Shown here in pieces: positions 10,601 through 18,700 of a DNA stretch of 64,000 nucleotides. Location: assembly GCA_030828165.1 (NCBI GenBank), contig JAURDA010000004.1, positions 1 through 64,000 of the forward strand, given 5' to 3'. The translations under genes were made by a program, and so were the position numbers. Origin of the DNA: Candidatus Poseidonia sp. (GTDB lineage: Archaea; Thermoplasmatota; Poseidoniia; Poseidoniales; Poseidoniaceae). The number at the start of each line of letters is the position of its first letter. Position 1 is the stretch's first letter. The notes under the pieces are model-generated. The model did no database searches. It was not told where the DNA came from and was given only the letters and a program-made list of their open reading frames with translations.

Positions 10601-13600
10601 GAAGACGTTGTGAAGGACGTGACCTATGCCCAAGCTGCGTACATCAACGGTAGCCTGCGCTCCTATCCGGGCGTTACTGTCGAGGAATACGATGCTTGGC
10701 TTGACGCAACGCTTGAGGAAGACAAGGTCAGAACCACCGAACCCGCTACGGCGTTGTCCGTCAACTTCGTGTCCGGTGCGTTGGCCTTCACCGCCGTTAC
10801 CAACCTCACGGGTGACTTCTCCGTCCGCGTCCCTTCAGGATTGACCTACCACATGACCACAGAGAGCGTCATGGCGAACCGTGGGTACGGCGAGTTGGTC
10901 GAAGTGGAGGCGGGTGTTGATCTCGACCTCGGCCCCCTCTTCCTCGAACCTTCTACCGCTGTGTCGGGTATCCTCTACCTCTATGACAACACCACGCGCT
11001 GGGACGCAACCCAACCGCTTTGGGAAGCGGTTGATGTGGTTGCTACCAACCAAGATGGATTGGAGTGGCGCACAACCGTTTCGGATACGGCGACGTTCTT
11101 CTTCGACCTTCTGGACGGTGATTGGGACTTGTCGGTTGACGACGAGCGACTCAACGTTTCGGTGATCGAAGATGTTTCGGTGAACCATTCGCTTTCAGAG
11201 AGCCTTTCCACCATGGATTTGATCGCTCACCCCGAGGCCATTGAACTCACCTTCAACATCTATCTCGATGCTGGCGGCGATGGCCTGCTCGAAAACGGAA
11301 CCTTGGTGTCTCCAGACTTCCACTTGAAGCCCATCGATGAAAACAAGGAAAGCTTGTACTTCACGGCGGACGATTACACTTCAAACGGCAACATCACCTT
11401 GGCTCTCACGCCAGGTGGCTACGACCTCGTGTTCAACCGAACAACGGCCGTTTCGGAGAATGCAACCGACTACGACTTGGTCGGCGTGCAGTTCTTTGAC
11501 GCCATCGTCGTCGGATTGGACGCTTTGGATGAGCCGTTTGATGTCGCCCTGAAGAACACCTATCTCGTGAACGGCACGCTGACGAACAGCACCGGTGACG
11601 GCATTGCGAACGACTTCCTGCTCTACAACGAGGCCGAAGACCAGTGGTTCAACATCGGTTCAGACGACAACGGAACCTTTGCCGCCTACGTCCCTGCAGG
11701 TGAATGGCTTGCCATCGTCGCGCCGTTCTCAAACGGGAACGATACCGAAACGCTTCGCTCGCCGATATCCGTTCAGCACGATTCCGCACGGCTTGACCTT
11801 GCGCTGACAACCCGTGTGAGCGTTGAAGTGACGCTGCAATTGAAAGCATGGCTGACCAACGACTCGCTCGCCGACATGACGGTGACCGCTGTCAGTCAGG
11901 ACGGCTACGGCAACATCACCTTTGACCGAACCGATGCAAACGGGAACGCAACCGAGATGATGATGCCGGGTACGTGGAGCCTTTACCTCAACCGGACCGT
12001 TGGCGCCCAATCTTGGTTCTTGGACACGAGTGACGCACCGTTCTCCACGGATGACGCCGTCAACAACAGCCTTGTTCTTGACCCCGTTTACGCTGAACTC
12101 GAAGTCGAAATCGGCGGGAAGGTCTACTGGGATCTTGACAACAACAGCCTCCCGAGTATAGGCGAAGGAATCGCTGAGTTCAACGTCACGTTGCAAGGCG
12201 TGAACCATTCGGATGTCACCATCGATACGGTGACCGACAGCGAAGGTGTTTGGCGTGCATTTGTGCCCATCAGGGATGTCTACAACGTGACCGTCGCCAA
12301 GGAAGGCTTTGAAACGGTCTACTACACCACGGAAAACGAATCTGGATTTGCCGTATACGACAGTCCGGATTCCCGTGACATCGAAGTCACGGCGGGTTTT
12401 GTCGAGGTGTTCGGTTACGTCACCGACCAGTTGGATGCCCAGCGTCTCGTTGACGCCGATATCGTGCTGTATCCCGTCGCGGGCGTTGAACGCGACCCCA
12501 TCGGTTTGGACGGTGCGATGAACGGCACGACCTTGGAATGGTCGGCGAGCATTCAACCCGGTGACTGGGTCGTGGTTGTTCGGGAAGCCAATCCCGGCGC
12601 GAACGGTGGCGGTGTTGCCATCGGCCTCTTGGAGGCCACCGTGTCCAACGGGGGCAACATCACCTTGGTCATGGCGCTTGGCGGTTACGTCGACCTCTCC
12701 ACGGCTTGGGCCGATATCGAACAAAACGAACATCACGCCGGTGCCGACGATGATGGAGCGAGCATGATTCAGGACGTTGTTGAACTCGAAGTCACCTTCG
12801 AGGACATGACTTGGGTGCTTCCGCTGCCATCCTCCGGAAAGTGGACGAAACTCCTCTTCCCAGAGGGTACCATCGCCTTTGACAGCGAGTTTACCACGGT
12901 TCAGCACGAGCGCCAATTGGAAATGGAATACTTCGGTGGCCAGACCACTTCGGTGGCTGCGGACTCGACCATTGCGGCGACCCTCAACTACAACCGACGG
13001 GTCAACTCCAACCTTGACGTGACCTTTGACGAGGCCTCGGTTGGAAGCGATGCAACGGTGATCGATGTTGAGGACGTTGAACTAGAAGCCATGGTCTCGT
13101 CCGGCAACGAATCGGTGTTCAACACCATCACGTTTGATTACACGGTCAACTACAACGGCACAGAAATCGTGGATGTCTTCACCGTGAGCGGTGAACTGGG
13201 TCTCGCCCAGGATTCCGAGGATTGGACCGTTCAAATCTGGAACAGTTCCAGCAATTCCTACGAGGACAGCGTTGAAATCGCTCTTGGAATCGGCGACAAC
13301 GAAACCGATGCAGCGCTCGCAGCGACGGTGACGGTTCAAGTGACCCTCCCCGACGTGGCCGACGCGTGGAGTCTCGAGAACGGTCACCGTGTCACGGTCC
13401 GTATGGAGACCGATTTGGGTGAGGCCACGCAAACCTCTGCGAAAATCTTCGTGCCGCAGACCTACGCCTTCAGCATTTCCGATGCTACCGATGAACTCGG
13501 CATGTCTGCGCTTGTCGAACGCCGCTTCTCCTTTGACATCACCAACGATGGAAACGGGCAAGACACGTTCACCATTGAACTCTTGGAAAGCGGTGTTCTC

Positions 13601-14245
13601 GAAGGCTGGTCCATCACCCCAATGACCTCAACCCTAACGCTGAGCAAAGGCGAGACCCGAACCCAGCAGTTCACGGTGTTTGCCCCCGAATCCTTCACTG
13701 AGGGCTCGTTTGATTTGACCGTTTACGTCAACAGTGTTGACGAAGCGGTTGCGCAGCAGACGGTTGTTGTCAACGTGCAGGCTGCTGTGATCAAGCTGGA
13801 GGTCAAAGAATCGAACATCGTCCTCAAATCCGACGACGTTGCGAATCAACCTGGCAGCATTCGTGTACCCGTCACCAACAACGGGTTCTTGGACGCTCCG
13901 TCGGTTCTCGTCTATCTTGAGCCCACTTCGCCCACAAGTCAAGCAGAACGTTCGGTGACCATCAGCGTCCCGGCCGGGGAAACCGTTGAGGCCGTGTTCG
14001 ACGACATGACCTTCATTCAGGGCAATCAGCGCTTCAACATCCGTATTGAGGTGGCCGGTGCTGAAACGACCAGCGTTGACTCCATTTCGTTGCCGTTCGG
14101 CGACACCTTCTCCTTGGAGTATTACACCCAGACCGAGAGCGATGGCGAGTCCATTTGGATGACGCTCCTCATCGTGGTTCTGGGCGTTCTCGTGGTGGTT
14201 GGTGGTGTGAAAACCGCTCGCAGCAGCCGTGGCGGGAAGTTCTGA
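4670..14245 (+). CDS. aglB: Giant AglB/STT3 oligosaccharyltransferase with extended extracellular tail
   Basis: 3191 residues, about three to four times a usual AglB. It should transfer a lipid-linked glycan to Asn in N-x-S/T sequons on the outer face of the membrane. Residues 1-365 are an extra region of about nine TM segments. The STT3 fold starts near residue 366. D405 (GSDPWYMKR) is in the place of the first metal-binding acidic motif, D520-H521-D522 (ADHD) is the second, and WWDYG at 951-955 is the family signature. Near residue 1397 the usual AglB end runs into a carboxypeptidase-regulatory-like domain. A chain of such beta domains then continues to about 2900, interrupted at about 1590-1765 by a Gly/Ser/Thr/Phe-rich repeat stretch. 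Residues 2937-3037 look like a NEW3/COG1470-type domain. A TM lies at about 3162-3183. The tail carries more than 35 N-x-S/T sequons. The frame is open throughout. Confidence 0.93.
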   Translation: MEEHTETTANQPGAIMGLLLAPLAVLLALATTRVVGIEYDLTLNNMMPMLVVAIASMLALVPRIVQDARPEFASSTLSLGVLAIAFFGAEVLHSFLGVDALAALMFAVLVALGSNFDRRGRHEWVAMMTFSGVGFWLALAAAGDALAALPSTYTMESGQLVSTMNLERQATAYVFFAYWTMFTVAGVLAGVLARGTLNPAGAEGWFAFLGQHEGFNRANLPLVIALVVWVLAFVGSLFHFNSVDTIDQLAITTEAGYHGYIGYWTAFLTGLVAIIVAGMCAERWYTRAMLVGSMWGLYQVAAWFEAGIWYNEDMDGTWGALIWLGITFFLGVGIYSIGNHEKYGGWANLGEHEPSQARLFLRAHGAGLMIALAFLVGLAIRIQWYAVPSMNAFGTGNWDMTGGSDPWYMKRVVDYILANNAHLVYDADRFYPMGGINPRPPLFSWSMAIGAMFLEPFLTTPEDAVWWSMLALPAVYGALTVFPIAIIAKDHFGKGAGVIAAWLIAFMPAHVTHSTWALADHDSFVMLFISIGFLYWLRAVKYAGSARITKVTTAHPKSFFQAYLDVLAHRQAAVANAVLAGVAFGIVSLGWKGFVVGPSILFLAYALQVALNMFRRRDSTTLSALFLTMLLTTFLMALPFYGHPDFNLILNPTGLQPFLFISGFTLAIAFVTTGFRDKPWLLVLGTLGGLAAVFFVLLFVLKTLELSNAWDVLFTGSGYFTKTKIFGTVAEANAPNRAQLFASFGPITFLLALIIGGGLLWKGLRYRKGTELVFGVWVFAATFMAWNAARFMFNATPIMAVLGAAGIVALWQWANWSGVVRSWKKFGIRTPADRITGARKAVWRTPQFSAIFLVMIMIFSQQATYGLDSAIPGTSNQEGEIDERIYNIVPDILRFDALGFSVLDSSNYDGRWYLGSFGSSFNDNGWNAAYEWLANQDTEMKYSEKPAFVSWWDYGFQAMSTGEHPSVSDNFQSGIPATGNMLLARNQDDLTAMFIWQLAEGDRTYATVDKSDHKFTQTFQNTVDKYLNDAQMDDFLTMQTTFDESMIDFIELRSFSVVKTNRNIVMAEGHPSTAGVFDADSTIYRIYKDGVPLPCTEEFSSSCLGDAWSSMSEANITFTNNIRTPDETVMGRTHSIIGDYWYTADLIDEYLSVSTHIHRTNARLAMMTQLLTDAFDAHPTATIHDLYNDLINLEGFYRVQDYEGAPGETINRDHEIRYFAIDDRLYPRAGRYTADSNYNRGQPMGIFGAPTILSGQDIGTYMDEVYETVRGDFQDEMTREEVDEAMQKDFLNQQAGADIDPLQIQDVRVDHNPAFFDTMVARAYVGYGASTLGLNTAASNPQPAQHFGQSGSPGSILANSLPLPGAMMNHFVISNWYSEDETVSIQSTNTLVKILKYYPGAELTGQVTMSDNGEGLPGVRLLIERDAFSGDGSVDNDEDTYWIPIGFVDADDDGKYSFLAPAGRIRVTAFAGDYDPSEAQDNLRDGSYAERLSDILTETNDDRQINEITAILGQVANMSWLGEAQLNVTADQANRVVTMDRTLDVAIESSGVSGTVTWSGDEAFNGDPIAETTFILRNIWSMTDNYTVVTTSGSFTSEESRILQGTGEATLTESGSFDSEGIALAKNFIGTFTRDIGTERSFFANGTWNGNGLLEASWIGAENITACETDNSSNAVMPANETLCVVDATTTPPTYRLEGTVDAQGTFTSEGTSTLSRTYGDADAGQGETIEGAGLFEGTGTFNGTGLFIGVGSFSGPMVEPGSFYKTGLLPGTYNMIAQLANGKEVLLPDPVEIGVIPSFDLTMNMPGAIFTDVLSNMVGDGLANTTIELIDRDLGEEAAVSIVTDELGNFSYGPVAKGDYYYRVDVDGDGYYDLNESVMVLDDTTNITLAMGVPDTVDVTMTLVSPVDPLTQEPLFDVANRTITFENTEGILEPVNITSDENGELFVELLYGIWDIRDDTNTDFVLFDQVDLPPGTEDVVKDVTYAQAAYINGSLRSYPGVTVEEYDAWLDATLEEDKVRTTEPATALSVNFVSGALAFTAVTNLTGDFSVRVPSGLTYHMTTESVMANRGYGELVEVEAGVDLDLGPLFLEPSTAVSGILYLYDNTTRWDATQPLWEAVDVVATNQDGLEWRTTVSDTATFFFDLLDGDWDLSVDDERLNVSVIEDVSVNHSLSESLSTMDLIAHPEAIELTFNIYLDAGGDGLLENGTLVSPDFHLKPIDENKESLYFTADDYTSNGNITLALTPGGYDLVFNRTTAVSENATDYDLVGVQFFDAIVVGLDALDEPFDVALKNTYLVNGTLTNSTGDGIANDFLLYNEAEDQWFNIGSDDNGTFAAYVPAGEWLAIVAPFSNGNDTETLRSPISVQHDSARLDLALTTRVSVEVTLQLKAWLTNDSLADMTVTAVSQDGYGNITFDRTDANGNATEMMMPGTWSLYLNRTVGAQSWFLDTSDAPFSTDDAVNNSLVLDPVYAELEVEIGGKVYWDLDNNSLPSIGEGIAEFNVTLQGVNHSDVTIDTVTDSEGVWRAFVPIRDVYNVTVAKEGFETVYYTTENESGFAVYDSPDSRDIEVTAGFVEVFGYVTDQLDAQRLVDADIVLYPVAGVERDPIGLDGAMNGTTLEWSASIQPGDWVVVVREANPGANGGGVAIGLLEATVSNGGNITLVMALGGYVDLSTAWADIEQNEHHAGADDDGASMIQDVVELEVTFEDMTWVLPLPSSGKWTKLLFPEGTIAFDSEFTTVQHERQLEMEYFGGQTTSVAADSTIAATLNYNRRVNSNLDVTFDEASVGSDATVIDVEDVELEAMVSSGNESVFNTITFDYTVNYNGTEIVDVFTVSGELGLAQDSEDWTVQIWNSSSNSYEDSVEIALGIGDNETDAALAATVTVQVTLPDVADAWSLENGHRVTVRMETDLGEATQTSAKIFVPQTYAFSISDATDELGMSALVERRFSFDITNDGNGQDTFTIELLESGVLEGWSITPMTSTLTLSKGETRTQQFTVFAPESFTEGSFDLTVYVNSVDEAVAQQTVVVNVQAAVIKLEVKESNIVLKSDDVANQPGSIRVPVTNNGFLDAPSVLVYLEPTSPTSQAERSVTISVPAGETVEAVFDDMTFIQGNQRFNIRIEVAGAETTSVDSISLPFGDTFSLEYYTQTESDGESIWMTLLIVVLGVLVVVGGVKTARSSRGGKF

Positions 14246-14298
14246 TTCAAGCCGTCCAACGAACAAGAGTTCTTGTGCTCGTTGGAGGGTCTTGGTCC

Positions 14299-15510
14299 AT
14301 GGAGGGTTTGCGGGACGTCGAGTACCTGCCTGAACCCAGCGACCGGAGCATCGTTTCCGCCGTCGAGCCGACCGTCATCGGTTTTCAGGACGAGTGGCGC
14401 TCAGAGATCATGGGCTGGGCTCCCCTCCCGGTCGAGCCGGTGGTGAGAACCCGTCGGCGGCAACGTTCCGTGGGTGGACTGGTCGTTTTCGCTCTGCTCG
14501 TTTCTGCAAGTCTCGTGATGTGGCAAAATCAATGGGTTGTGGTGGAACTTCCTCCACCGAACTCCGAATGGGCCTTCGTTGACTCTGGAATTCGTTCGCT
14601 CCAAGAATCCGGATTGACCGGCGAGGGCGTTCGCGTCTGCATGGTGGACACCGGGATTGATTTGTCCCACGAAGCGTTCTCAGGCAAAGAGGTCGTCTTC
14701 AAAGACTTCATCGGAGGTTCAACGACTCCGGTTGACTACGGTGCCGTCGCCCACGGCACCCTGATGGCGGGACTGATGATCGCTACCGGGCACCAAACCG
14801 GTTCAGCACCGAACGTGACCTTTGCGATGGCAGCCGCCCTGCAGGACAACGGTGAAGGTGAAAACACCGGTTTCGACAGCGACGTTGCCGACGCCATCCG
14901 CTGGTGCCAGTTTGATTTTGAAGCGGACATCATCTCCTTGTCGCTCGGCGGTACCGAGCGTGCACAAACCGGCGATGAAGGCTCTTCTGCGGCCGCCACG
15001 CGGCAAGCGACGGACGCCGGGATCTTCGTGGTCGCTGCCGCCGGGAACGACGGGCTTTCGGACGACGGGGACGTCGCATCGCCCGGTAGCGTACGCCTTG
15101 CGATTTCGGTGGGGGCAACGACACAATCCGGTGTTCTTTGGGAAAACTCCTCGGTCGGTGCACGGGAAGATCCCGATGCCACCTTACGGGAATCGCCTCA
15201 TGAAAAGCCCGAAATCGTGGCCCCTGGCCATCGCATCATCAGCACCGGCGAGGACGATCTTTGGTACTCCAGCAGCGGAACATCGGACTCCACCGTCTTC
15301 GTTGCTGGTGCATTGGCACTGATCCTTGAGTCCCAACCCAATCTGAAGCCTTTGGTTTCCCAGGACACGTCGTGCATTGATCGGGTGAAACTTGCGTTGG
15401 CCCAATCCGCACAACCGTTGTCAAGCGAGCGGCACGATGCCCGAGCGGGATACGGCTTCCTCGATGCGGACGGTTGGTTGGCCAATATCGGTGTTGTTTC
15501 GGAGTGCTGA
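14299..15510 (+). CDS. Membrane-anchored subtilisin-like serine protease (S8)
   Basis: 403 residues from the ATG at 14299; an in-frame GTG at 14275 is possible. A cytoplasmic N-terminal stretch of about 55 residues ends in RTRRRQR. One TM follows (GGLVVFALLVSASLVMW), then an extracellular S8 domain, so this is a type II (N-in) signal-anchor protein without a classical propeptide. Catalytic residues are in order: D117 (CMVDTGID), H152 (AHGTLMAG), oxyanion N250 (AAAGNDG) and S329 (SSGTSDSTVFVAG). The sequence after the serine departs from the usual GTSMAAPHVAG. It starts 53 bp after aglB in the same direction, probably co-transcribed. It may process exported or glycosylated envelope proteins, which is an inference. 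Confidence 0.9.
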   Translation: MEGLRDVEYLPEPSDRSIVSAVEPTVIGFQDEWRSEIMGWAPLPVEPVVRTRRRQRSVGGLVVFALLVSASLVMWQNQWVVVELPPPNSEWAFVDSGIRSLQESGLTGEGVRVCMVDTGIDLSHEAFSGKEVVFKDFIGGSTTPVDYGAVAHGTLMAGLMIATGHQTGSAPNVTFAMAAALQDNGEGENTGFDSDVADAIRWCQFDFEADIISLSLGGTERAQTGDEGSSAAATRQATDAGIFVVAAAGNDGLSDDGDVASPGSVRLAISVGATTQSGVLWENSSVGAREDPDATLRESPHEKPEIVAPGHRIISTGEDDLWYSSSGTSDSTVFVAGALALILESQPNLKPLVSQDTSCIDRVKLALAQSAQPLSSERHDARAGYGFLDADGWLANIGVVSEC

Positions 15511-15567
15511 GGCCATGTTATGGCCCAAAAACCTGGGCGTAGAGGTTCTATTTTCGTTCATCTTTTT
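15511..15567 (+). terminator. Hairpin and T-rich stretch after the protease gene
   Basis: GGCCAT-GTT-ATGGCC (15511-15525) starts immediately after the stop codon. It is followed after about 25 nt by T-rich runs (15550-15567) of the type that end archaeal transcripts. A second short inverted repeat, GTGGA-AG-TCCAC, lies at 15586-15597. Confidence 0.4.
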
Positions 15568-15604
15568 CCGCTTTGGGGCCATTATGTGGAAGTCCACGGA
15601 CTGA

Positions 15605-15650
15605 AAAAGGTAAAATAGGATGATATTTTTTTGAGTTTTTGATACTCTAA
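15605..15650 (+). promoter_or_regulatory. AT-rich promoter region of the beta-helix surface gene
   Basis: In a GC-rich sequence the stretch 15605-15645 is markedly AT-rich, with candidate TATA boxes TAAAATAGG (15611) and GATATTTTTTT (15622). It lies 60-100 bp upstream of the chosen start at 15714 and 40-75 bp upstream of the first possible TTG start at 15660. The exact TATA box cannot be fixed by eye. Confidence 0.4.
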
Positions 15651-15713
15651 GGCCGGCGATTGAGGCGCAGTATTATATTCGTGGCGTTCATGGAGCGTCT
15701 AGGTGCATCCGTC

Positions 15714-18700
15714 ATGTCACGCCGAAAGCAAGCAAAATCTCTGTCGCTCGTCCTTCTCTACATGGTCTCCATCATGGTGGGGATGGTCAGCCTTCCTACG
15801 GTGATGGCCAACAACGAAACCACGCAAGGCACCGTGACGGGTGTTGAAACATGGTCGGGTACCATGAATCTTCAAGGCGATGTTGAAGTCGCTGAAGGTG
15901 CGAAACTCATCATCAACGCCGGCACCACCGTGAACATTCCGTTCGGGAAGTTCATTGACGTCAAAGGCGCCATTTGTGTCGGCGATGCCGCCTGCGGTGC
16001 CAGTCAAGGTTCCGCATCCTCCAAGGCACGCTTCATGTGGTCACTTCCCACCGATTACACCAAAGTTGGTCGTTGCTATGTCAACGGATCGAGCACCTTC
16101 ACCAACGGAGATGCTGCTTGTGGCTCCGGTTTGGTGATTCGGGATACCATCGACCAGTCGATCACGTCCATCAACTTCGCTCACTTTGAGAACGCTTACG
16201 GCTACCCCATCTACGTGCAAACGCTTCAAGCCGTTCAGTACGGTGCGTTGGTGTTTGACGGTTCGAGCACCACGGCACGGGGACTCTCGTTTACCGACAT
16301 TAACACCTCCAACGTCATCGCCATTGATTTCGCATCGCCGACCATCAGCGAGTCCACGTTTGAACTCGGTATCGATGGACGAGGATACGATGCCGCTGCT
16401 GTGCGTGCCTATGGGGCAGGTGCAGGTATTCTGGCCACCTTTGAGGTCAAGGACTCAAGTTTCACCGGCAACGACGCCGATTGTGGCCAACAAGGCGGAG
16501 GTCGTGCGGTTCTCTTCATCGAAGATTCCTACATCGACATGGACAACCTCGACATCTCGCAAAACTCCTACGGTGTGCTGATGAAATCAAGCTCCGGTTC
16601 GCTAACCAACTCTGAAATCGACGTCAAGTGCAACGCCATTGACACGAACTCGTTGAAGACAACGGGTACGATTGAACACACCCTCACCATCACGAGCAAC
16701 ATCATCACCACGGCGGAAGGAGCAGGTTTGACGGCCTACGACGGTGCCAAGGTGTACGCTGAACGAAACACCATTTCCGGGGCCACCGAAGGTTCTGGCG
16801 TCGGTATTCGTTCCTCGGTCGTTGAACTCCACGACAACACCATCGGTCCCATTGGAGGCTGGAACGGCTTGTGGATTTACGGCACCTCCGATGTGGTTGC
16901 CGAAAACAACACGATTCAGGATACCGGAAAAGAACCCGTCCTCATTGGGGAATACCACTACCAGGACCAGGGCTGGCAAGTGCCTGCACCCACCGCCGCT
17001 CGTCTCTACCTCGCCAACAACGTCATCTCAAACAACTCCGGGACGTGCAACTCCCAAATGTACGGCGGCGACTTCCCTTGCCCTGCCGTGCACGTGTTCC
17101 GTTCATCGGCCAGCATTCTCGACAACACCATCTCTGGAAACAACGGCGACATCATCCGTGCCAAGGGCGCCCTCGTGAACGTCCAGCGCAACACCGCTGA
17201 CAGCCAAGGTGGATTTGCAGGCAACATCAGCCTTCACGACGATAACTACGGAAACAAGTACGGCTCCGTGGCCTATTTCTCCGGCAACACGTGGACCGGC
17301 GTTTCCCAAGTCTACAACATCACGGAATCCCGCGTGACCGTTCAGTCCGAGCAAATTCCTTCGCCGGGCTTCAACCAGTCCTATCCCGTCAACATTCGTT
17401 GGCTCGGCGCCGAGTGCCCGTACGTCCAGGACGAGTGCTTGCAACTGCCCGACACCGTTGCTCTCCCCCCCGCTCAGATGCCGTTGGCGCTTGAACTCGT
17501 GGAAAACGCAACGGTGTTCTCGTTCGCCGACCTGCAGAACTTTGACTCGACGATGATCCACGTTCAAAACCAAAACACCGCTTGGGGCTCTCAAGTCCGG
17601 GAAGGTGAACTGGTCCGGTACCAAGTCAAAGCGAAGAACTCCAACGTCGCCGGGGCAACGGTCGTCATCAAGGACGCAACCGGTCTGCCTCTCTACGAAC
17701 TCACAACCGACGCGCTGGGCTACACGCAAGAGGTCTCGCTCCCGTCCGATTTCCTGCTCGACCGGAATTGGAACCACGTTGTCGGCGACAAGAACGCCGC
17801 CATCCCCGGTACAAACGACGGAACAGGACAACCCATCGTCGTTGACGAGGATTCCTGCGCTGACGGGATTGACAACGACGGCGACACCTTCGTTGACGAA
17901 TTTGACCTTTCTTCGGGCGCCGGTGACAACTCAAACTGCGAGAACGGCAACCGTGAGATGCCGTTTTACACGGTTGAAGCCTTCAAGTTTGGAAGCGGTA
18001 CGAAAGAACTCTCCTACGTGTTGAGCGGTCCGGTGAACGACGTCATCAACCTCGACAACCTCCGGCCCGGCGTGACCGTGAATGAGCAGGACGGCACGTC
18101 GTTTGCGACCACCGTTCGCCTGACCGGCCAGGCTTGGGACGGCGCAAAATGGCCTTACGCCAACGACAACACCGCTGTTCAATCGCAATTCGGGAAGATT
18201 CAGCGGGTTGAGATTCAGCCGCCGGGTTCCACCGACTGGTACACCGCCTCCGACACGTCCGGCTCTGGCGGCGAAATCACGATGGCGAACCATCCGTTCA
18301 AGGACTGGCTCTTTGAGTGGGACATGTCGGCTCATCCCGAAGGCGAGGGCGACGTGACGTTCCGGATCCGTTCCTACGACGGTCTGGATTATTCACCGGT
18401 CGAAGTTCGGCAGTACAAGCTCAACTTGGTCGCACCCACCATTTTGGTGGATGTCCCGACGACTGGAAGCACGTTCAACACCGGCAAGGTGCTCTTCCAA
18501 GGTACGGCCTCCGACCCCTATCAGGGAACCTACGGCAGCGATGTGAAACAAATCTGGTTCCACATTTCCGGCTCGGGCGGTTTCGAGCAGCAATTCTTCC
18601 AGGCGGGCTCAACCAGTTGGTCCTATGAATGGGACGTTGGCGACCTCCCAAGCGGTGACTACACCGTTACGGTCTGGGCTGCCGACAGCGACTTCTGCAT

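Noticed and set aside
11729-12916. 395-codon open frame on the minus strand inside aglB
   Set aside because: It mirrors the coding frame of aglB, with a His/Arg/Gly-rich random look and no domain.
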